From the NCBI RefSeq assembly GCF_000744705.1, contig NZ_JQML01000001.1:2418001-2482000 (forward strand): a DNA stretch of 64,000 nt. The letters are read 5' to 3'. Each line of letters opens with the position of its first letter. The stretch's first letter is position 1. The notes under the pieces are model-generated. The model saw only the letters and a program-made list of their open reading frames with translations, made no database searches and was not told the origin of the DNA. The stretch comes from Streptacidiphilus albus JL83. GTDB taxonomy: Bacteria > Actinomycetota > Actinomycetes > Streptomycetales > Streptomycetaceae. Positions 16,992 to 25,920 of this stretch are shown one piece after another. The position numbers and the translations under genes were made by a program.

Positions 16992-17936
16992 TCAATCGCC
17001 GTGCCGCAGGCCGAGGACGGCGACATTGGCATAGCCGTCGCCGGGAGTGCGGTCCGCGTAGAACGGGCTGAGCAGGTCGTCCAGCTCGGCCACGGTGAAC
17101 AGGTCCTTGGCGGTGTCGAACCTGGCCAGCACCGGAGGCTGCCCGAGCACCGCGACCAGTCCGCCGTGGACGACGAACACCTGCCCGTTGACCCGCTCCG
17201 CCGCCGGCGAGGCCAGGTAGCCGACCAACGGGGAGACATGCTCGGGAGCCAGCGGGTCGAGCCCCTGCTCCGGGGCGGCCATCGTGCCGGTGAACACGTC
17301 CTCGGTCATCCGGGTACGGGCGCGCGGGCAGATGACGTTGCTGGTCACCCCGTACCGGGCCAGCGCCGAGGCGCAGCTGAGGGTGAGGCCGACGATGCCG
17401 CCCTTGGCCGCGGCGTAGTTGGGCTGTCCGGCCGAGCCACCGACGAACGCCTCCGAGGCGGTGTTGACGATCCGTCCGTAGACCGGTCCGCCCTCGCGCT
17501 TGGCCCGGTCGCGCCAGTACCCGGCGGCGGCGCGGGTGGTGGCGAAGTGGCCGCGGAGGTGGACCCGGATCACCGAGTCCCACTCCTCCCCCGTCATCGA
17601 GAAGACCATCCGGTCGCGCAGGATCCCGGCGTTGTTGACCAGGATGTCGAGTCCGCCGAACTGCTCCACCGCCAGCTCGACCAGTTGCCCGGCGGTGTCG
17701 AGGTCGGCGATGTCGCCGTAGTGGGCGACGGCGCGGCCGCCCTCGGCGACGATCGCGGCGACCGTCTCGTCCGCCGGGGCGGCGGACGCCGCGCCGCTGC
17801 CGTCGCGGCCGGGCGCGCCGAAGTCGTTGACGACGACGTTGGCGCCGAGCCGGGCCAGTTCCAGCGCCTCGGCCCGGCCGAGGCCGCGTCCGGCGCCGGT
17901 GACCACCGCCGTCCTGCCCTCCAGTGAGGTGCTCAT
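16992..17936 (-). CDS. Short-chain dehydrogenase, 3-hydroxyacyl-CoA type
   Basis: The product is 314 residues. The Rossmann motif is TGAGRGLGRAEALELARLGA, with NNAGILRD and the catalytic Ser (NTASEAF) and YxxxK (PNYAAAKGG). The long C-terminal extension (about 55 residues) and VVVNDFGAPGRDGSG match the 17-beta-HSD4/MFE-like SDRs seen in actinobacterial steroid and fatty-acid oxidation (Rv3502c/Rv3548c type). The likely reaction is NAD-dependent oxidation of a (3R)-hydroxyacyl-CoA or a hydroxysteroid. It is the last gene of a minus-strand set with the ADH and the MaoC hydratase, which together cover successive beta-oxidation-like steps. Confidence 0.85.
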   Translation of the reverse strand: MSTSLEGRTAVVTGAGRGLGRAEALELARLGANVVVNDFGAPGRDGSGAASAAPADETVAAIVAEGGRAVAHYGDIADLDTAGQLVELAVEQFGGLDILVNNAGILRDRMVFSMTGEEWDSVIRVHLRGHFATTRAAAGYWRDRAKREGGPVYGRIVNTASEAFVGGSAGQPNYAAAKGGIVGLTLSCASALARYGVTSNVICPRARTRMTEDVFTGTMAAPEQGLDPLAPEHVSPLVGYLASPAAERVNGQVFVVHGGLVAVLGQPPVLARFDTAKDLFTVAELDDLLSPFYADRTPGDGYANVAVLGLRHGD

Positions 17937-17964
17937 GCTGCGGACTCCCGTTCTGCACAGAAGG

Positions 17965-18028
17965 TTCAGGGGTTCAGCGGTTCAGCGGTTCAGGCATTCA
18001 GACGTTCAGGCGTTCGGCGGTTCCAGGC
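17965..18028. repeat. 8-bp tandem array, eight units
   Basis: Eight consecutive 8-bp units of the type TTCAGCGG fill 17965-18028. The array ends exactly at the first base of the ADH stop codon (18029). Such a short regular array is liable to slippage. It separates the ADH from the SDR gene. Confidence 0.85.
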
Positions 18029-19108
18029 TCAGAGGGTGATGACGGTGCGCAGGGCCTCGCCGGTCCGCATCTGCTCGATGGCGTCGTTGATCCCTTCGAG
18101 CCGGACATGGTGGGTGATCATGCCTTCGAGGTCCAGCCGCCCGGCCCGCCACAGGTCGATGATGGTCCGGTAGCCGCGCAGTACGTCCGCGCCGCCGTAG
18201 AGGGAGGGCAGCAGCCGCTTCTCGTTGAAGAACAGCTCGAACATGTTGAACTGCGCCATGTCGTCCATCGCCCCGGCGCCGACCACCACCACGGCGCCGC
18301 CGCGCCGGGTCGCGTCGTAGGCGGCCCGGACCGTCGCCGAGCGGCCGACCACCTCGAAGGCGTAGTCGAAGCCCTCGCCGCCAGGGGTCAGCCGCTGCTG
18401 CACGGCGGCCAGCCCCTCCGGGGCGACCGCCTCGGTGGCGCCGAAGCGCAGCGCCCAGTCGCGGCGTGCGGCCACCGGGTCGACCGCCACGATCTGCGCG
18501 GCGCCGGCGACCCGTGCGCCCTGGATCGCGGCGATGCCGACCCCGCCGCAGCCGATCACCACGACCGAGGAGCCCGGCTCGACCTTCGCGGTGTGGATCG
18601 CCGCACCCACCCCGGTGGTGACGCCGCAGCCGATCAGCGCGCCGACCTCGAAGGGCACGTCCGCGGGCAGCTTCACCGCGCAGCCGGCCGCGACGACGGT
18701 CTCCTCGGCGAAGGTGCCGGTACCGGAGAAGCCGAAGATGTCGGCGCCGTCGTAGCGGTAGTTGGGGGTGCCCATGTTGGCGAACCCGGCGAGGCAGAGG
18801 TTGCCCTCCCCACGCAGGCAGCTCGGACAGGTGCCGTCCGGCGGCATCCAGCAGATGACCACGTGGTCGCCGACCGCGAGGCCCTTGACGTCCGCACCGA
18901 CCTCGGTGATCTCGCCGGCGCCCTCGTGGCCGGGGACGAACGGCGCGGGCTGCGGCAGCACGCCGCTCATCGCGGACAGGTCGGAGTGGCACAGGCTCGC
19001 CGCCCGCATCCGCACCCTGACCTGGCCCGCGCCGGTGGCGGGCAGTTCCACGCCCTCGTGGACCTCCAGCTTCTCCTGACCTGTCTGGTGCAGAACTGCT
19101 GCGCGCAT
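18029..19108 (-). CDS. Zinc-dependent alcohol dehydrogenase (MDR family)
   Basis: The product is 359 residues. The catalytic zinc site is visible as SLCHSDLSAMSG plus GHEGAGEI, and the structural zinc loop is TCPSCLRGEGNLC, which has three of the usual four Cys (the second position reads PPDGTC). The NAD fold is VVVIGCGGVGIAAIQGA. It belongs to the class III/AdhD-like group found in mycobacterial lipid-degradation loci. It probably oxidises an alcohol intermediate of side-chain breakdown to the aldehyde that the ALDH encoded elsewhere in the window could use. It lies between the MaoC hydratase and SDR genes on the same strand, with repeat-filled gaps of about 90-120 bp. Confidence 0.87.
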   Translation of the reverse strand: MRAAVLHQTGQEKLEVHEGVELPATGAGQVRVRMRAASLCHSDLSAMSGVLPQPAPFVPGHEGAGEITEVGADVKGLAVGDHVVICWMPPDGTCPSCLRGEGNLCLAGFANMGTPNYRYDGADIFGFSGTGTFAEETVVAAGCAVKLPADVPFEVGALIGCGVTTGVGAAIHTAKVEPGSSVVVIGCGGVGIAAIQGARVAGAAQIVAVDPVAARRDWALRFGATEAVAPEGLAAVQQRLTPGGEGFDYAFEVVGRSATVRAAYDATRRGGAVVVVGAGAMDDMAQFNMFELFFNEKRLLPSLYGGADVLRGYRTIIDLWRAGRLDLEGMITHHVRLEGINDAIEQMRTGEALRTVITL

Positions 19109-19167
19109 AACGGCTCCCTGTGCGGCTCGGTGGATCGGTGGATCGGGTGCGGATATATCGAGTGACG

Positions 19168-19249
19168 GTGCGAGTGGTCAGGCGGTGCGGGCGGTCAGGC
19201 AGCGCGGGCGGTCAGGCAGCGCCGGTGGTCAGGCGGGGCGGGTGGTCAG
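19168..19249. repeat. 17-bp minisatellite overlapping the maoC-family stop
   Basis: There are nearly five 17-bp units of the type GCGCGGGCGGTCAGGCA (for example 19185-19201, 19202-19218 and 19219-19235). The array crosses the hydratase stop codon (19229-19231) and extends into the gap before the ADH gene. Confidence 0.85.
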
Positions 19250-20098
19250 CACGGTGTCGGCCAGGACGGGGGCGTCGGCGCGGTCCACGGCCGAGGCGGT
19301 GAGCAGGAAGCGGTCGTCGCCCTCCGCCCAGATCCGCACCCGCAGCGTCTCGCCGGGGAAGAAGACCCCGGCGAAGCGGGCGCTGTAGCCGAGGACCCGG
19401 CTCGCGTCGCCGTCCAGGACGGTGTCCACGGCGGCCTTGAGGGTGATCCCGTAGGTGCAGAGACCGTGCAGGATCGGTGTGTCGAAGCCGGCCGCCTTGG
19501 CGAAGTCGGGGTCGGCGTGGAGCGGGTTCCAGTCGCCGGACAGCCGGTAGAGCAGCGCCTGGTCGTGCCGGACCGGGATCTCCAGCTCGTGGTCCGGGGC
19601 CCGGTCGGGCATCTCGACCCGGCTGCTCCCTCCGCGCTCGCCGCCGAAGCCGCCCTCGCCCCGGGCGTAGATCTCGGTGTCGCAGGTCCACAGCGGCCCG
19701 TCGGCGTCGGCGGCCTCGCTGCGCATCACCAGCACGGCGGCCTTGCCCTTGTCGTGGATCGCGGCGAGGCTGCTGGTGAGCACGGCCCGTCCGAAGACCG
19801 GGACGGGGCGGTGCAGTTCGATGCGCTGGCCGCCGTGCAGCACCCGGGTGAGGTCGATGTCCAGGCCGGGCTGACTGAACGCCCCGGCCTTGGCGAGTCC
19901 GCCGCCCGCGACCGTGACGAAGCCGGGGAGGACCTGGAGGTCCTTCTCGTAGGTGTACCGCAGTTCGTCGGGGTCGGTGGCCGGTCGGTGCGCGCCCGCG
20001 CCGACGCCGAGGTGGTAGAGCAGCACGTCCCGCTGCTCCCACGCGATGTCGGTGCTGCGGGGCGGCGCTGCGAGGGCGGCGGCGGGGTCAATGGGCAT
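19229..20098 (-). CDS. MaoC-family (R)-specific enoyl-CoA hydratase
   Basis: The product is 289 residues from ATG 20098, preceded by GGGAGAGA. It is a double hot-dog protein. The N-terminal half ends near a Gly-rich linker (ARGEGGFGGERGGS). The C-terminal half carries the hydratase-2 motif YRLSGDWNPLHADPDFAKAA followed by GFDTPILHGL, with catalytic Asp and His. It closely resembles Rv3389c-type proteins. The expected reaction is hydration of a trans-2-enoyl-CoA to the (3R)-hydroxyacyl-CoA, the substrate for the SDR further along. A KstR-consensus palindrome is about 180 bp upstream (20281-20294), suggesting steroid- or lipid-responsive repression of the whole set. Confidence 0.9.
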   Translation of the reverse strand: MPIDPAAALAAPPRSTDIAWEQRDVLLYHLGVGAGAHRPATDPDELRYTYEKDLQVLPGFVTVAGGGLAKAGAFSQPGLDIDLTRVLHGGQRIELHRPVPVFGRAVLTSSLAAIHDKGKAAVLVMRSEAADADGPLWTCDTEIYARGEGGFGGERGGSSRVEMPDRAPDHELEIPVRHDQALLYRLSGDWNPLHADPDFAKAAGFDTPILHGLCTYGITLKAAVDTVLDGDASRVLGYSARFAGVFFPGETLRVRIWAEGDDRFLLTASAVDRADAPVLADTVLTTRPA

Positions 20099-20280
20099 CG
20101 CGGGTCTCTCCCTGTCGGGCCGGGTCATGGCCTGGGCCCGGGCCGGTGCCCGGGCCGGCACTCCGTGTGGACGGACCCCGGTGCGGCCTTCCGCACCGTC
20201 GGACGCACCGGGGCCGCTCGGCGCGGATCCCGGCTCGGTGACACGGCCGACTCCGCGGGTCTGTGGATGGGGCTGATTTG

Positions 20281-20294
20281 TAGAACCTGTTCTA
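20281..20294. promoter_or_regulatory. KstR-type operator upstream of the MaoC gene
   Basis: TAGAACCTGTTCTA is a perfect palindrome and a full match to the mycobacterial KstR consensus TNNAACNNGTTNNA. It lies in the 256-bp gap between the MaoC gene start (20098) and the downstream end of the acyl-CoA dehydrogenase gene (20355). It should therefore control the MaoC-ADH-SDR set. Confidence 0.8.
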
Positions 20295-20354
20295 TCTTTC
20301 TGCTCGTCAGGTATAGCGCATCTCTCCGGCGTTGAGAATCCCTTCGCGCCCCAC

Positions 20355-22676
20355 TCAGTTGCGCGCCGTCGGCTCGGGATCGCGCGGCAGCCCGAGGATC
20401 CGCTCGGCGACCACGTTGAGCTGGACCTGGGTGGTGCCGCCGGCGATGGTCAGACAGCGGGACATCAGAAAGGCGTGGCCGATCCGCGCACCCGCCCCCT
20501 CCTGGACCGCGCCCTCCGGACCGCTCAGCTCCAGTGCCGATTCGGCCACGCGTTGGGCGTGCGGGGCTGAGACCACCTTCCTGATGCTGCCGCCGGCTCC
20601 CGGGTCGAGCCCGTCCAGGCTGCTGAGTGCGGTGCGCAGGTCGATGCAGCCGAGGACGTGCTCGTCGGCCGCCAGCCGGCCCAGGGTCGCCGGGTCCGCG
20701 CCGGGCACGGCCAGCAGTTGCCGGACCGCATCGAGAGTGGGGCTGGCATCGGCCATGTGCACCCGCTCGTTGCCGAGGGTGTGCCGGGCCACCCGCCAGC
20801 CGCCGTCCACTTCGCCGACGACGGCGTCGGCCGGCAGTTCCACGCCGTCCAGGAAGACCTCGTTGAAGACCGCGTCGCCGGTGATCTCGCGGAGCGGGCG
20901 GATGTCGATTCCGCGCGTTGTCCGCATGTCGACCAGGAAGTAGGTCAGCCCCTGGTGCTTGGGCTTCTCCGGTGCGGTGCGGGCCAGCAGGATCCCGAAG
21001 TCGGCGGTGCGGGCGCTGGACGTCCAGACCTTCTGGCCGTCCACCCGCCAGCGGCCGTCCGGCAGCCGTACCGCGCGGGTGCGCAGCGAGGCGAGGTCCG
21101 AGCCGGCCTCGGGCTCGGAGAACAGCTGACACCAGCTCAGCTCACCGCGCAGGGTCGGCATCAGGTAGCGCTCCCGCTGCTCCGGCGTGCCGTGGGCGAC
21201 CAGCGAGGGGACGACCCAGGTGCCGATGGTCAGGTCCGGCAGCCGGACCCCGGCCGCCGCGAGCTCCTGGTCGACCGCCAGCTGCTGCAGCGGTCCCGCG
21301 CCGCGCCCGTAGGGGACCGGCAGGTGCGGCGCGGCCCAGCCGTCCGGGGCCAGTCGGCGCCGCTGCTCGGCCGGGTCGAGCCCGACGACGGACGCGGCGG
21401 CGGCGCGCGCCTCGGTCCGGAAGTGCTCGGCCTCCGGCGGGAGTTCCAGCGCCGGCCGGGCCAGCCCGTGCGCGACGGCAGCCCGCCCCACCGCCCCGAA
21501 CAGCGCCCGCTCGCCGCAGCCCACGCCACCGCCCACGCCGTCACCACCGCCACTGCCCACGCCGGCGAGCAGTTGCCGCAGTACGGCCGCCCGGCGCAGC
21601 CGGAGGTGCGCGCCGTGCTCCCAGGTGAAGCCGATCCCGCCGAGGATCTGGATGCAGTCCTTGGCGTTCTCGTAGGCCGCCTCCAGCGCCAGCGCGACGG
21701 CGACTGCGGCGCTGACCTCGGCGCGACCGACGGCGCCCCGGTCCACGGCCTCCCGGGCCACGGCGGCCTGATCCACGGCGTCCCGGGCCAGGGCGTCCCG
21801 GGCCAGGGCGTCCTGATCACGGGCCGCCTGCCAGACGGCGGCCGTGGCCTTCTCCGTCCGCACCAGCAGGTGTGCGCAGAGGTGCTTCACCGCCTGGAAC
21901 TGGCCTATCGGCCGCCCGAACTGGTGCCGGAGGGTGGCGTGCCGGACGGCGGTGTCCAGCGCCCAGGCCGCGATCCCGCAGGCCTCGGCCGCGATCGGCA
22001 CCGCGAGGGCGGCCCGGAGCGCCGGGGTGTCGGCGGCCACCCGCCGCTCGGCGGGCAGGACGACGTCCAGCTCGACCCGGAGCAGCCCCCGGGTGAGGTC
22101 GAGCGAGGGCAGCGGGGTGAGCCCGGCCTCGGTGGCCTCGACCAGGTACCAGTACTCACCCTCACCCTCGCGCGCGCCCCCACCGCCACCCTCACCCTCG
22201 CCCTCGGCGGAGCGGGCCGGGAGCAGCAGCAGATCGGCGCCCTCGTCGCCGAGCACCACCGGCGTGCTGCCGTGCAGCCGCAGCCGGCCGCCGGCCACCG
22301 GTTCGGCGCGCAGCCCGCCGGGGTCGAGGGCGACGGCCGCGCTACGACTGCCGTCCGCGAGGGACGCCGTCTCCGGACCCGAACGGCCGCCCCGGTCGAC
22401 GACGACGGTGGCGAGCACGGTCGGCAGGTGGTTCCCCGGCAGCAGCGCCCGTCCGGTCTGCTCCATGACGACGGAGAGGTCGAGCAGGGTGCCGCCGCCT
22501 CCCCCGGCCTGCTCGGACAGGTGGGGACCGATCAGCCCCTGCTCGGCGAGCGACTTCCACCAGCCGGCCGGGGATCCCGGAGCCCGGTCCGGTGCGGCCT
22601 CGCCGAGCTCGCGTTCCAGCAGTCCGCGCACGGCGGCGCCCAGCGCTCGGTGGTCCTCCGTGATGCCGATGGCCAT
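20355..22676 (-). CDS. Double (fused) acyl-CoA dehydrogenase, FadE34-like
   Basis: The product is 773 residues containing two acyl-CoA dehydrogenase units. The N-terminal unit (1-385) ends with the family signature AKDCIQILGGIGFTWEHGAH. The C-terminal unit (about 400-773) has the FAD/substrate motif WCQLFSEPEAGSDLASLRT, KVWTSSARTADFGILLART and the terminal IAGGTTQVQLNVVAERILGL. Mycobacterial FadE34 (ChsE3) is a fused ACAD of this kind that acts on steroid side-chain CoA esters; other steroid ACADs use two separate subunits. An unusual Ala/Asp/Arg-rich stretch (about residues 285-325, with ALARDALARDAVDQAAVAR) interrupts the first unit's helical domain, and Gly/Glu-rich inserts precede it. Two operator-like palindromes lie 35-65 bp upstream. 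Confidence 0.88.
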   Translation of the reverse strand: MAIGITEDHRALGAAVRGLLERELGEAAPDRAPGSPAGWWKSLAEQGLIGPHLSEQAGGGGGTLLDLSVVMEQTGRALLPGNHLPTVLATVVVDRGGRSGPETASLADGSRSAAVALDPGGLRAEPVAGGRLRLHGSTPVVLGDEGADLLLLPARSAEGEGEGGGGGAREGEGEYWYLVEATEAGLTPLPSLDLTRGLLRVELDVVLPAERRVAADTPALRAALAVPIAAEACGIAAWALDTAVRHATLRHQFGRPIGQFQAVKHLCAHLLVRTEKATAAVWQAARDQDALARDALARDAVDQAAVAREAVDRGAVGRAEVSAAVAVALALEAAYENAKDCIQILGGIGFTWEHGAHLRLRRAAVLRQLLAGVGSGGGDGVGGGVGCGERALFGAVGRAAVAHGLARPALELPPEAEHFRTEARAAAASVVGLDPAEQRRRLAPDGWAAPHLPVPYGRGAGPLQQLAVDQELAAAGVRLPDLTIGTWVVPSLVAHGTPEQRERYLMPTLRGELSWCQLFSEPEAGSDLASLRTRAVRLPDGRWRVDGQKVWTSSARTADFGILLARTAPEKPKHQGLTYFLVDMRTTRGIDIRPLREITGDAVFNEVFLDGVELPADAVVGEVDGGWRVARHTLGNERVHMADASPTLDAVRQLLAVPGADPATLGRLAADEHVLGCIDLRTALSSLDGLDPGAGGSIRKVVSAPHAQRVAESALELSGPEGAVQEGAGARIGHAFLMSRCLTIAGGTTQVQLNVVAERILGLPRDPEPTARN

Positions 22677-22710
22677 GCGAGTCCCTCCACCGTTGGGCGC
22701 AGCACGTTTA

Positions 22711-22725
22711 CTGACGCACCGTCAG
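22711..22725. promoter_or_regulatory. CTGACGNNNCGTCAG palindrome
   Basis: CTGACGCACCGTCAG is a perfect 6+3+6 inverted repeat, 34 bp upstream of the acyl-CoA dehydrogenase start. The same arrangement recurs at 33326, 43471 and (degenerate) 57100, in front of other lipid-catabolism genes. It is therefore probably an operator for a second regulator. Confidence 0.65.
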
Positions 22726-22727
22726 AT

Positions 22728-22741
22728 TAGAACGTGTTCCA
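22728..22741. promoter_or_regulatory. KstR-type operator upstream of the double ACAD
   Basis: TAGAACGTGTTCCA matches TNNAACNNGTTNNA at every defined position. It begins two bases beyond the CTGACG palindrome, so two regulators could compete for this promoter. Confidence 0.8.
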
Positions 22742-22986
22742 TCGCACCGGTAGACCCGGCCGCAGCCAACCTTCTACCCGGCACCCTGCCCGGCTGCGTC
22801 AGGAAGGGGTAGCGGGCGTCGGCAGGGCGGCGGCCCGGCTGGTGGCGCAGACGAGCACCACCGCCTCCGACTGCCGTGGCAGTCGAACGGCCACCGTTGC
22901 CCGCGCAGTGCGGGCCACGTATGCTCCTGCCCCCAGCCTTCGGCGCCCCTGCCAGTCGGCCGGCAGACACGACGCGGGCGGAGCGC

Positions 22987-23361
22987 ATGGTTGATAGCGG
23001 GGTCCTGTTCACCGGCGGAGTCGGGGCGGCCGTCTGGGTCGCCGCCGGATGGCAGGCGGCCCGCCAGTGGCAGGCCACCACCGGACGCCGTGCCACCGGG
23101 TTGGTGTCGCGGGTGAAGGTCGCCCCGCGTGGCGGCACCTCCAGCACGGTGCGCTTCATGGACGAGTCCGGCGTTCCGCACCAGTTGGAGTCGGCCTTCC
23201 GCGGCAGCGTCGGACAGGAAGTGCAGGTCGGCTATCCGGCCGGCAAACCGCAGCGCGCCCGCATGATCGGCGGCTTCTCTCCCTGGGGGTTCCCGATCAC
23301 GGCGACGGTGGTGGGCGGCGCCTTCCTCGCAGTCGCCGCAGCCCTGCTGACGGGGCGCTGA
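22987..23361 (+). CDS. DUF3592-type small membrane protein
   Basis: The product is 124 residues from ATG 22987. An N-terminal hydrophobic helix (VLFTGGVGAAVWVAAGW) and a C-terminal one (FPITATVVGGAFLAVAAALL) flank a beta-rich extracytoplasmic middle (VRFMDESGVPHQLESAF, then VGQEVQVGYPAGKP). This is the DUF3592 layout. Function is unknown. It is divergent from the acyl-CoA dehydrogenase but 250 bp away, with no obvious shared role. Confidence 0.75.
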   Translation: MVDSGVLFTGGVGAAVWVAAGWQAARQWQATTGRRATGLVSRVKVAPRGGTSSTVRFMDESGVPHQLESAFRGSVGQEVQVGYPAGKPQRARMIGGFSPWGFPITATVVGGAFLAVAAALLTGR

Positions 23362-23379
23362 GCCGGTCGGCCACTCGGA

Positions 23380-23535
23380 ACGCGGACTCACGCCGGCGTG
23401 GGCGGCGAGGATCCGCCAGGCGCCCTCGGCGTGGACCCAGGCGTGGGTGTACTGGAGGCGCGCGGCGAACGGCTGGCCGGCGGCGGCGCCCCGGAGCGTG
23501 GCCAGCACGCGGCCTCCGGCCGGCGGCTGCCGCAC
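23380..23535 (-). pseudogene. SnoaL/DUF4440-like C-terminal fragment
   Basis: The minus frame from 23535 reads VLATLRGAAAGQPFAARLQY, then THAWVHAEGAWRILAAHAG. This resembles the final two strands of SnoaL-like (NTF2-fold) proteins, where a 'RYTHVW...W(R/K)L-AAHAS' ending is typical. The N-terminal two thirds are missing and the frame runs on into the DUF3592 gene. It looks like a decayed remnant. Confidence 0.45.
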
Positions 23536-23693
23536 GAGCCTTTTTCCCTTCAGTTCCCTTCAGCTCTCTTCCGGATTGCGCCCGTTCCCGACACCATGCG
23601 GACTTGTCCCGTTCACGCCAGCCACACTCCTCGGCCCCCGCTGTGCCCGACCGTGTTACCCGCAGGTATCCGACCCCTCACTTGGAGTCCCCC

Positions 23694-25763
23694 GTGTCCC
23701 CGCTCACCCGTCGCACCTTCCTCGGCTCAGCCGCCGCGCTCGGCGCAGCCCTCGGCCTGGACAATCTTCCGAGCACCGTGTCCAAGGCCTCGGCCGCGGG
23801 CACCACCGGCACTATTGCTGATGTGAAGCACGTCGTGGTCCTCATGCAGGAGAACCGCAGCTTCGACCACTACTTCGGCTCGCTGAAGGGGGTCCGCGGC
23901 TTCGACGACCGTGCCACCATCCAGATCAACGGCGGCAACAGCGTCTTCAACCAGGCCAACGGCAGTGGCCGGCAGTACCCGTGGCAGCTGAGCGCCACCG
24001 ACACCTGGTACTTCGGGGTGAGCAAGGAGCAGCTGGCGCAGTGCGACGGCTCGCTGGACCACTCCTGGTCCACCCAGCACGAGGCGTGGAACAACGGCAA
24101 GATGGACTCCTGGGTCTCCGCCAAGGGCTCGGTGCGGACCATGGGCTTCATGAACCGCTCGGACATCCCGTTCCACTACGGGCTGGCCGACGCGTACACC
24201 ATCTGCGACGCGTACCACTGCTCGATCCTGTCGGCGACCGGCCCGAACCGCACCTACCTGTGGTCCGGCGAGATCGACCCGACCGGCACCGCGGGCGGCC
24301 CGGCCTACGACGGCGGCAGCGAGTCCGGCCTGAAGTGGCAGACCTACGCCGAGACCCTGCAGAACGCCGGGGTCAGCTGGAAGGTCTACCAGAACGCCTC
24401 CGACAACTTCGGTGACAACGCGCTGGCCTACTTCAGCCAGTTCGCCAACGCGTCCACCAGCAGCGCGCTCTACCAGCAGGGCATGGGCTCGGTGCCCAGC
24501 ACCGGCAACACCCCGGTCGACATCGCCAACGCCATCGCCGCCGACGCCAAGGCCGGCACCCTGCCGCAGGTCTCCTGGGTGGTCGCCAGCCAGCTCTACT
24601 CCGAGCACCCGGACGGGCCGCCGGAGAACGGCGCCTACTTCGTCAACCTGGTCTTCCAGGCCCTGGCCGCGGACCCGGACGTCTTCAACTCCACCGTGCT
24701 GTTCCTCAACTACGACGAGAACGACGGCTTCTTCGACCACGTCCCGCCGCCGGTCGCCCCGACCGGGACCGCCAACGAGTTCTACTCCGGCGAGAACATC
24801 GGCCTGGGCTTCCGGGTCCCGATGATCATCGCCTCGCCGTGGAGCCGCGGCGGCTACGTCGACTCCCAGGTCTACGACCACACCAGCGTCATCCAGTTCC
24901 TGGAGACCTGGACCACGGCCCTGGGCACCCCCGCCCTCTGCAACAACATCAGCGCCTGGCGCCGCCAGGTGTGCGGTGACCTCACCGGCGCCTTCGACTT
25001 CGCCAACCCGGTCTACGGCGCGCCGACCCTGCCGGCCGCGACCGCCACCATCAGCCAGGCCACCGCCAACGTGATGGTCAACCCGAGCCCGGGCACCAAC
25101 TCCATGCCCACCCAGGAGGCCGGCACCAAGCCCGCCCGCGCGCTGCCCTACCAGCCCAACGCCTGGGTCGACCACATCGAGTACGACGCGAACAACGCCA
25201 CCCTGCTCTGGCTGGACCTGGCCAACCAGGGCCCGCAGGCCACCGCCCACGCGCACTACTCGGTCTACTCCAACGCCGGCAACACCGGCGGTCCCTGGCA
25301 GTACACGGTGGCCCCGTACAACGCCGCCACCGGCACCGACGGCAGCACCAGCGCCTCGTTCAGCATCGGCGCCAACAACGGCAACGGCGCCTACGACCTC
25401 ACCGTCCTCGGCCCCAACCGCTTCCTGCGGCACTTCGCCGGCAACGCCACCACCGCCGGCAGCACCGCCGAGGCCGTCACCTACTACGCCACCGCCCCCA
25501 ACACCGGTGCGGAGGCGGTCTGGTTCACCATGAAGAACACCGGCACCAGCGCCGTCACCTTCACCATCACCTCGAACAACTACCGCACCGACGGCCCGTG
25601 GACGTACAACGTCGCCGCCGGGGCCAGCGTCTCCGACTACTTCAACGCGGTCACCATCGCCAACGGCTGGTACGACTTCACGGTCACCGTCAGCAGCGAC
25701 TCCAGCTGGAGCCGCCGGGCCACCGGCCACATCGAGACCGGCGCGGTCAGCGTCACCGGCTGA
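23694..25763 (+). CDS. Tat-exported phosphocholine-specific phospholipase C
   Basis: The product is 689 residues from GTG 23694, with GGAG 6 bp upstream. A twin-arginine signal, TRRTFLGSAAALGAALGL, opens the protein, and a cleavage site near ASAAGT is likely. The phosphoesterase domain has the family motif VVLMQENRSFDHYFGSLKGV (catalytic Thr/Glu/Asn region), GPNRTYLWSG and YDENDGFFDHVPPP. Two C-terminal DUF756 beta domains follow (VDHIEYDANNATLLWL and NTGAEAVWFTMKNTG). It should hydrolyse phosphatidylcholine or sphingomyelin outside the cell to scavenge phosphate or lipid. The upstream region is AT-richer and may hold a phosphate-responsive promoter, but I cannot pin a PHO box. Confidence 0.93.
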   Translation: MSPLTRRTFLGSAAALGAALGLDNLPSTVSKASAAGTTGTIADVKHVVVLMQENRSFDHYFGSLKGVRGFDDRATIQINGGNSVFNQANGSGRQYPWQLSATDTWYFGVSKEQLAQCDGSLDHSWSTQHEAWNNGKMDSWVSAKGSVRTMGFMNRSDIPFHYGLADAYTICDAYHCSILSATGPNRTYLWSGEIDPTGTAGGPAYDGGSESGLKWQTYAETLQNAGVSWKVYQNASDNFGDNALAYFSQFANASTSSALYQQGMGSVPSTGNTPVDIANAIAADAKAGTLPQVSWVVASQLYSEHPDGPPENGAYFVNLVFQALAADPDVFNSTVLFLNYDENDGFFDHVPPPVAPTGTANEFYSGENIGLGFRVPMIIASPWSRGGYVDSQVYDHTSVIQFLETWTTALGTPALCNNISAWRRQVCGDLTGAFDFANPVYGAPTLPAATATISQATANVMVNPSPGTNSMPTQEAGTKPARALPYQPNAWVDHIEYDANNATLLWLDLANQGPQATAHAHYSVYSNAGNTGGPWQYTVAPYNAATGTDGSTSASFSIGANNGNGAYDLTVLGPNRFLRHFAGNATTAGSTAEAVTYYATAPNTGAEAVWFTMKNTGTSAVTFTITSNNYRTDGPWTYNVAAGASVSDYFNAVTIANGWYDFTVTVSSDSSWSRRATGHIETGAVSVTG

Positions 25764-25811
25764 CGCCGCAGCGGGCCGACGGGCCGCAGCAGACCGGTGC
25801 AGGCCCGGTCC

Positions 25812-25845
25812 GGGGCCGGAGCGCGAACCTTCGCGGTCCGGCCCC
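25812..25845. terminator. Hairpin terminator after phospholipase C
   Basis: GGGGCCGGA pairs with TCCGGCCCC, and an inner CGCGAA pairs with TTCGCG across a 2-base loop, about 50 bp after the phospholipase stop. There is no U-tract, as is usual in streptomycetes. Confidence 0.65.
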
Positions 25846-25920
25846 GAGCCGTCGTCGGCCCGGCCGCCACCGGCCACCCGCTGTGGTGCCCGGGCGGGGC
25901 TACCGGCATCATCATCCGTC

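Noticed and set aside
16981..16995. CTGACGGTACGTCAA as an operator of the SDR gene
   Set aside because: It overlaps the SDR stop codon and no promoter or start codon lies downstream of it, so it is not listed as a functional site.
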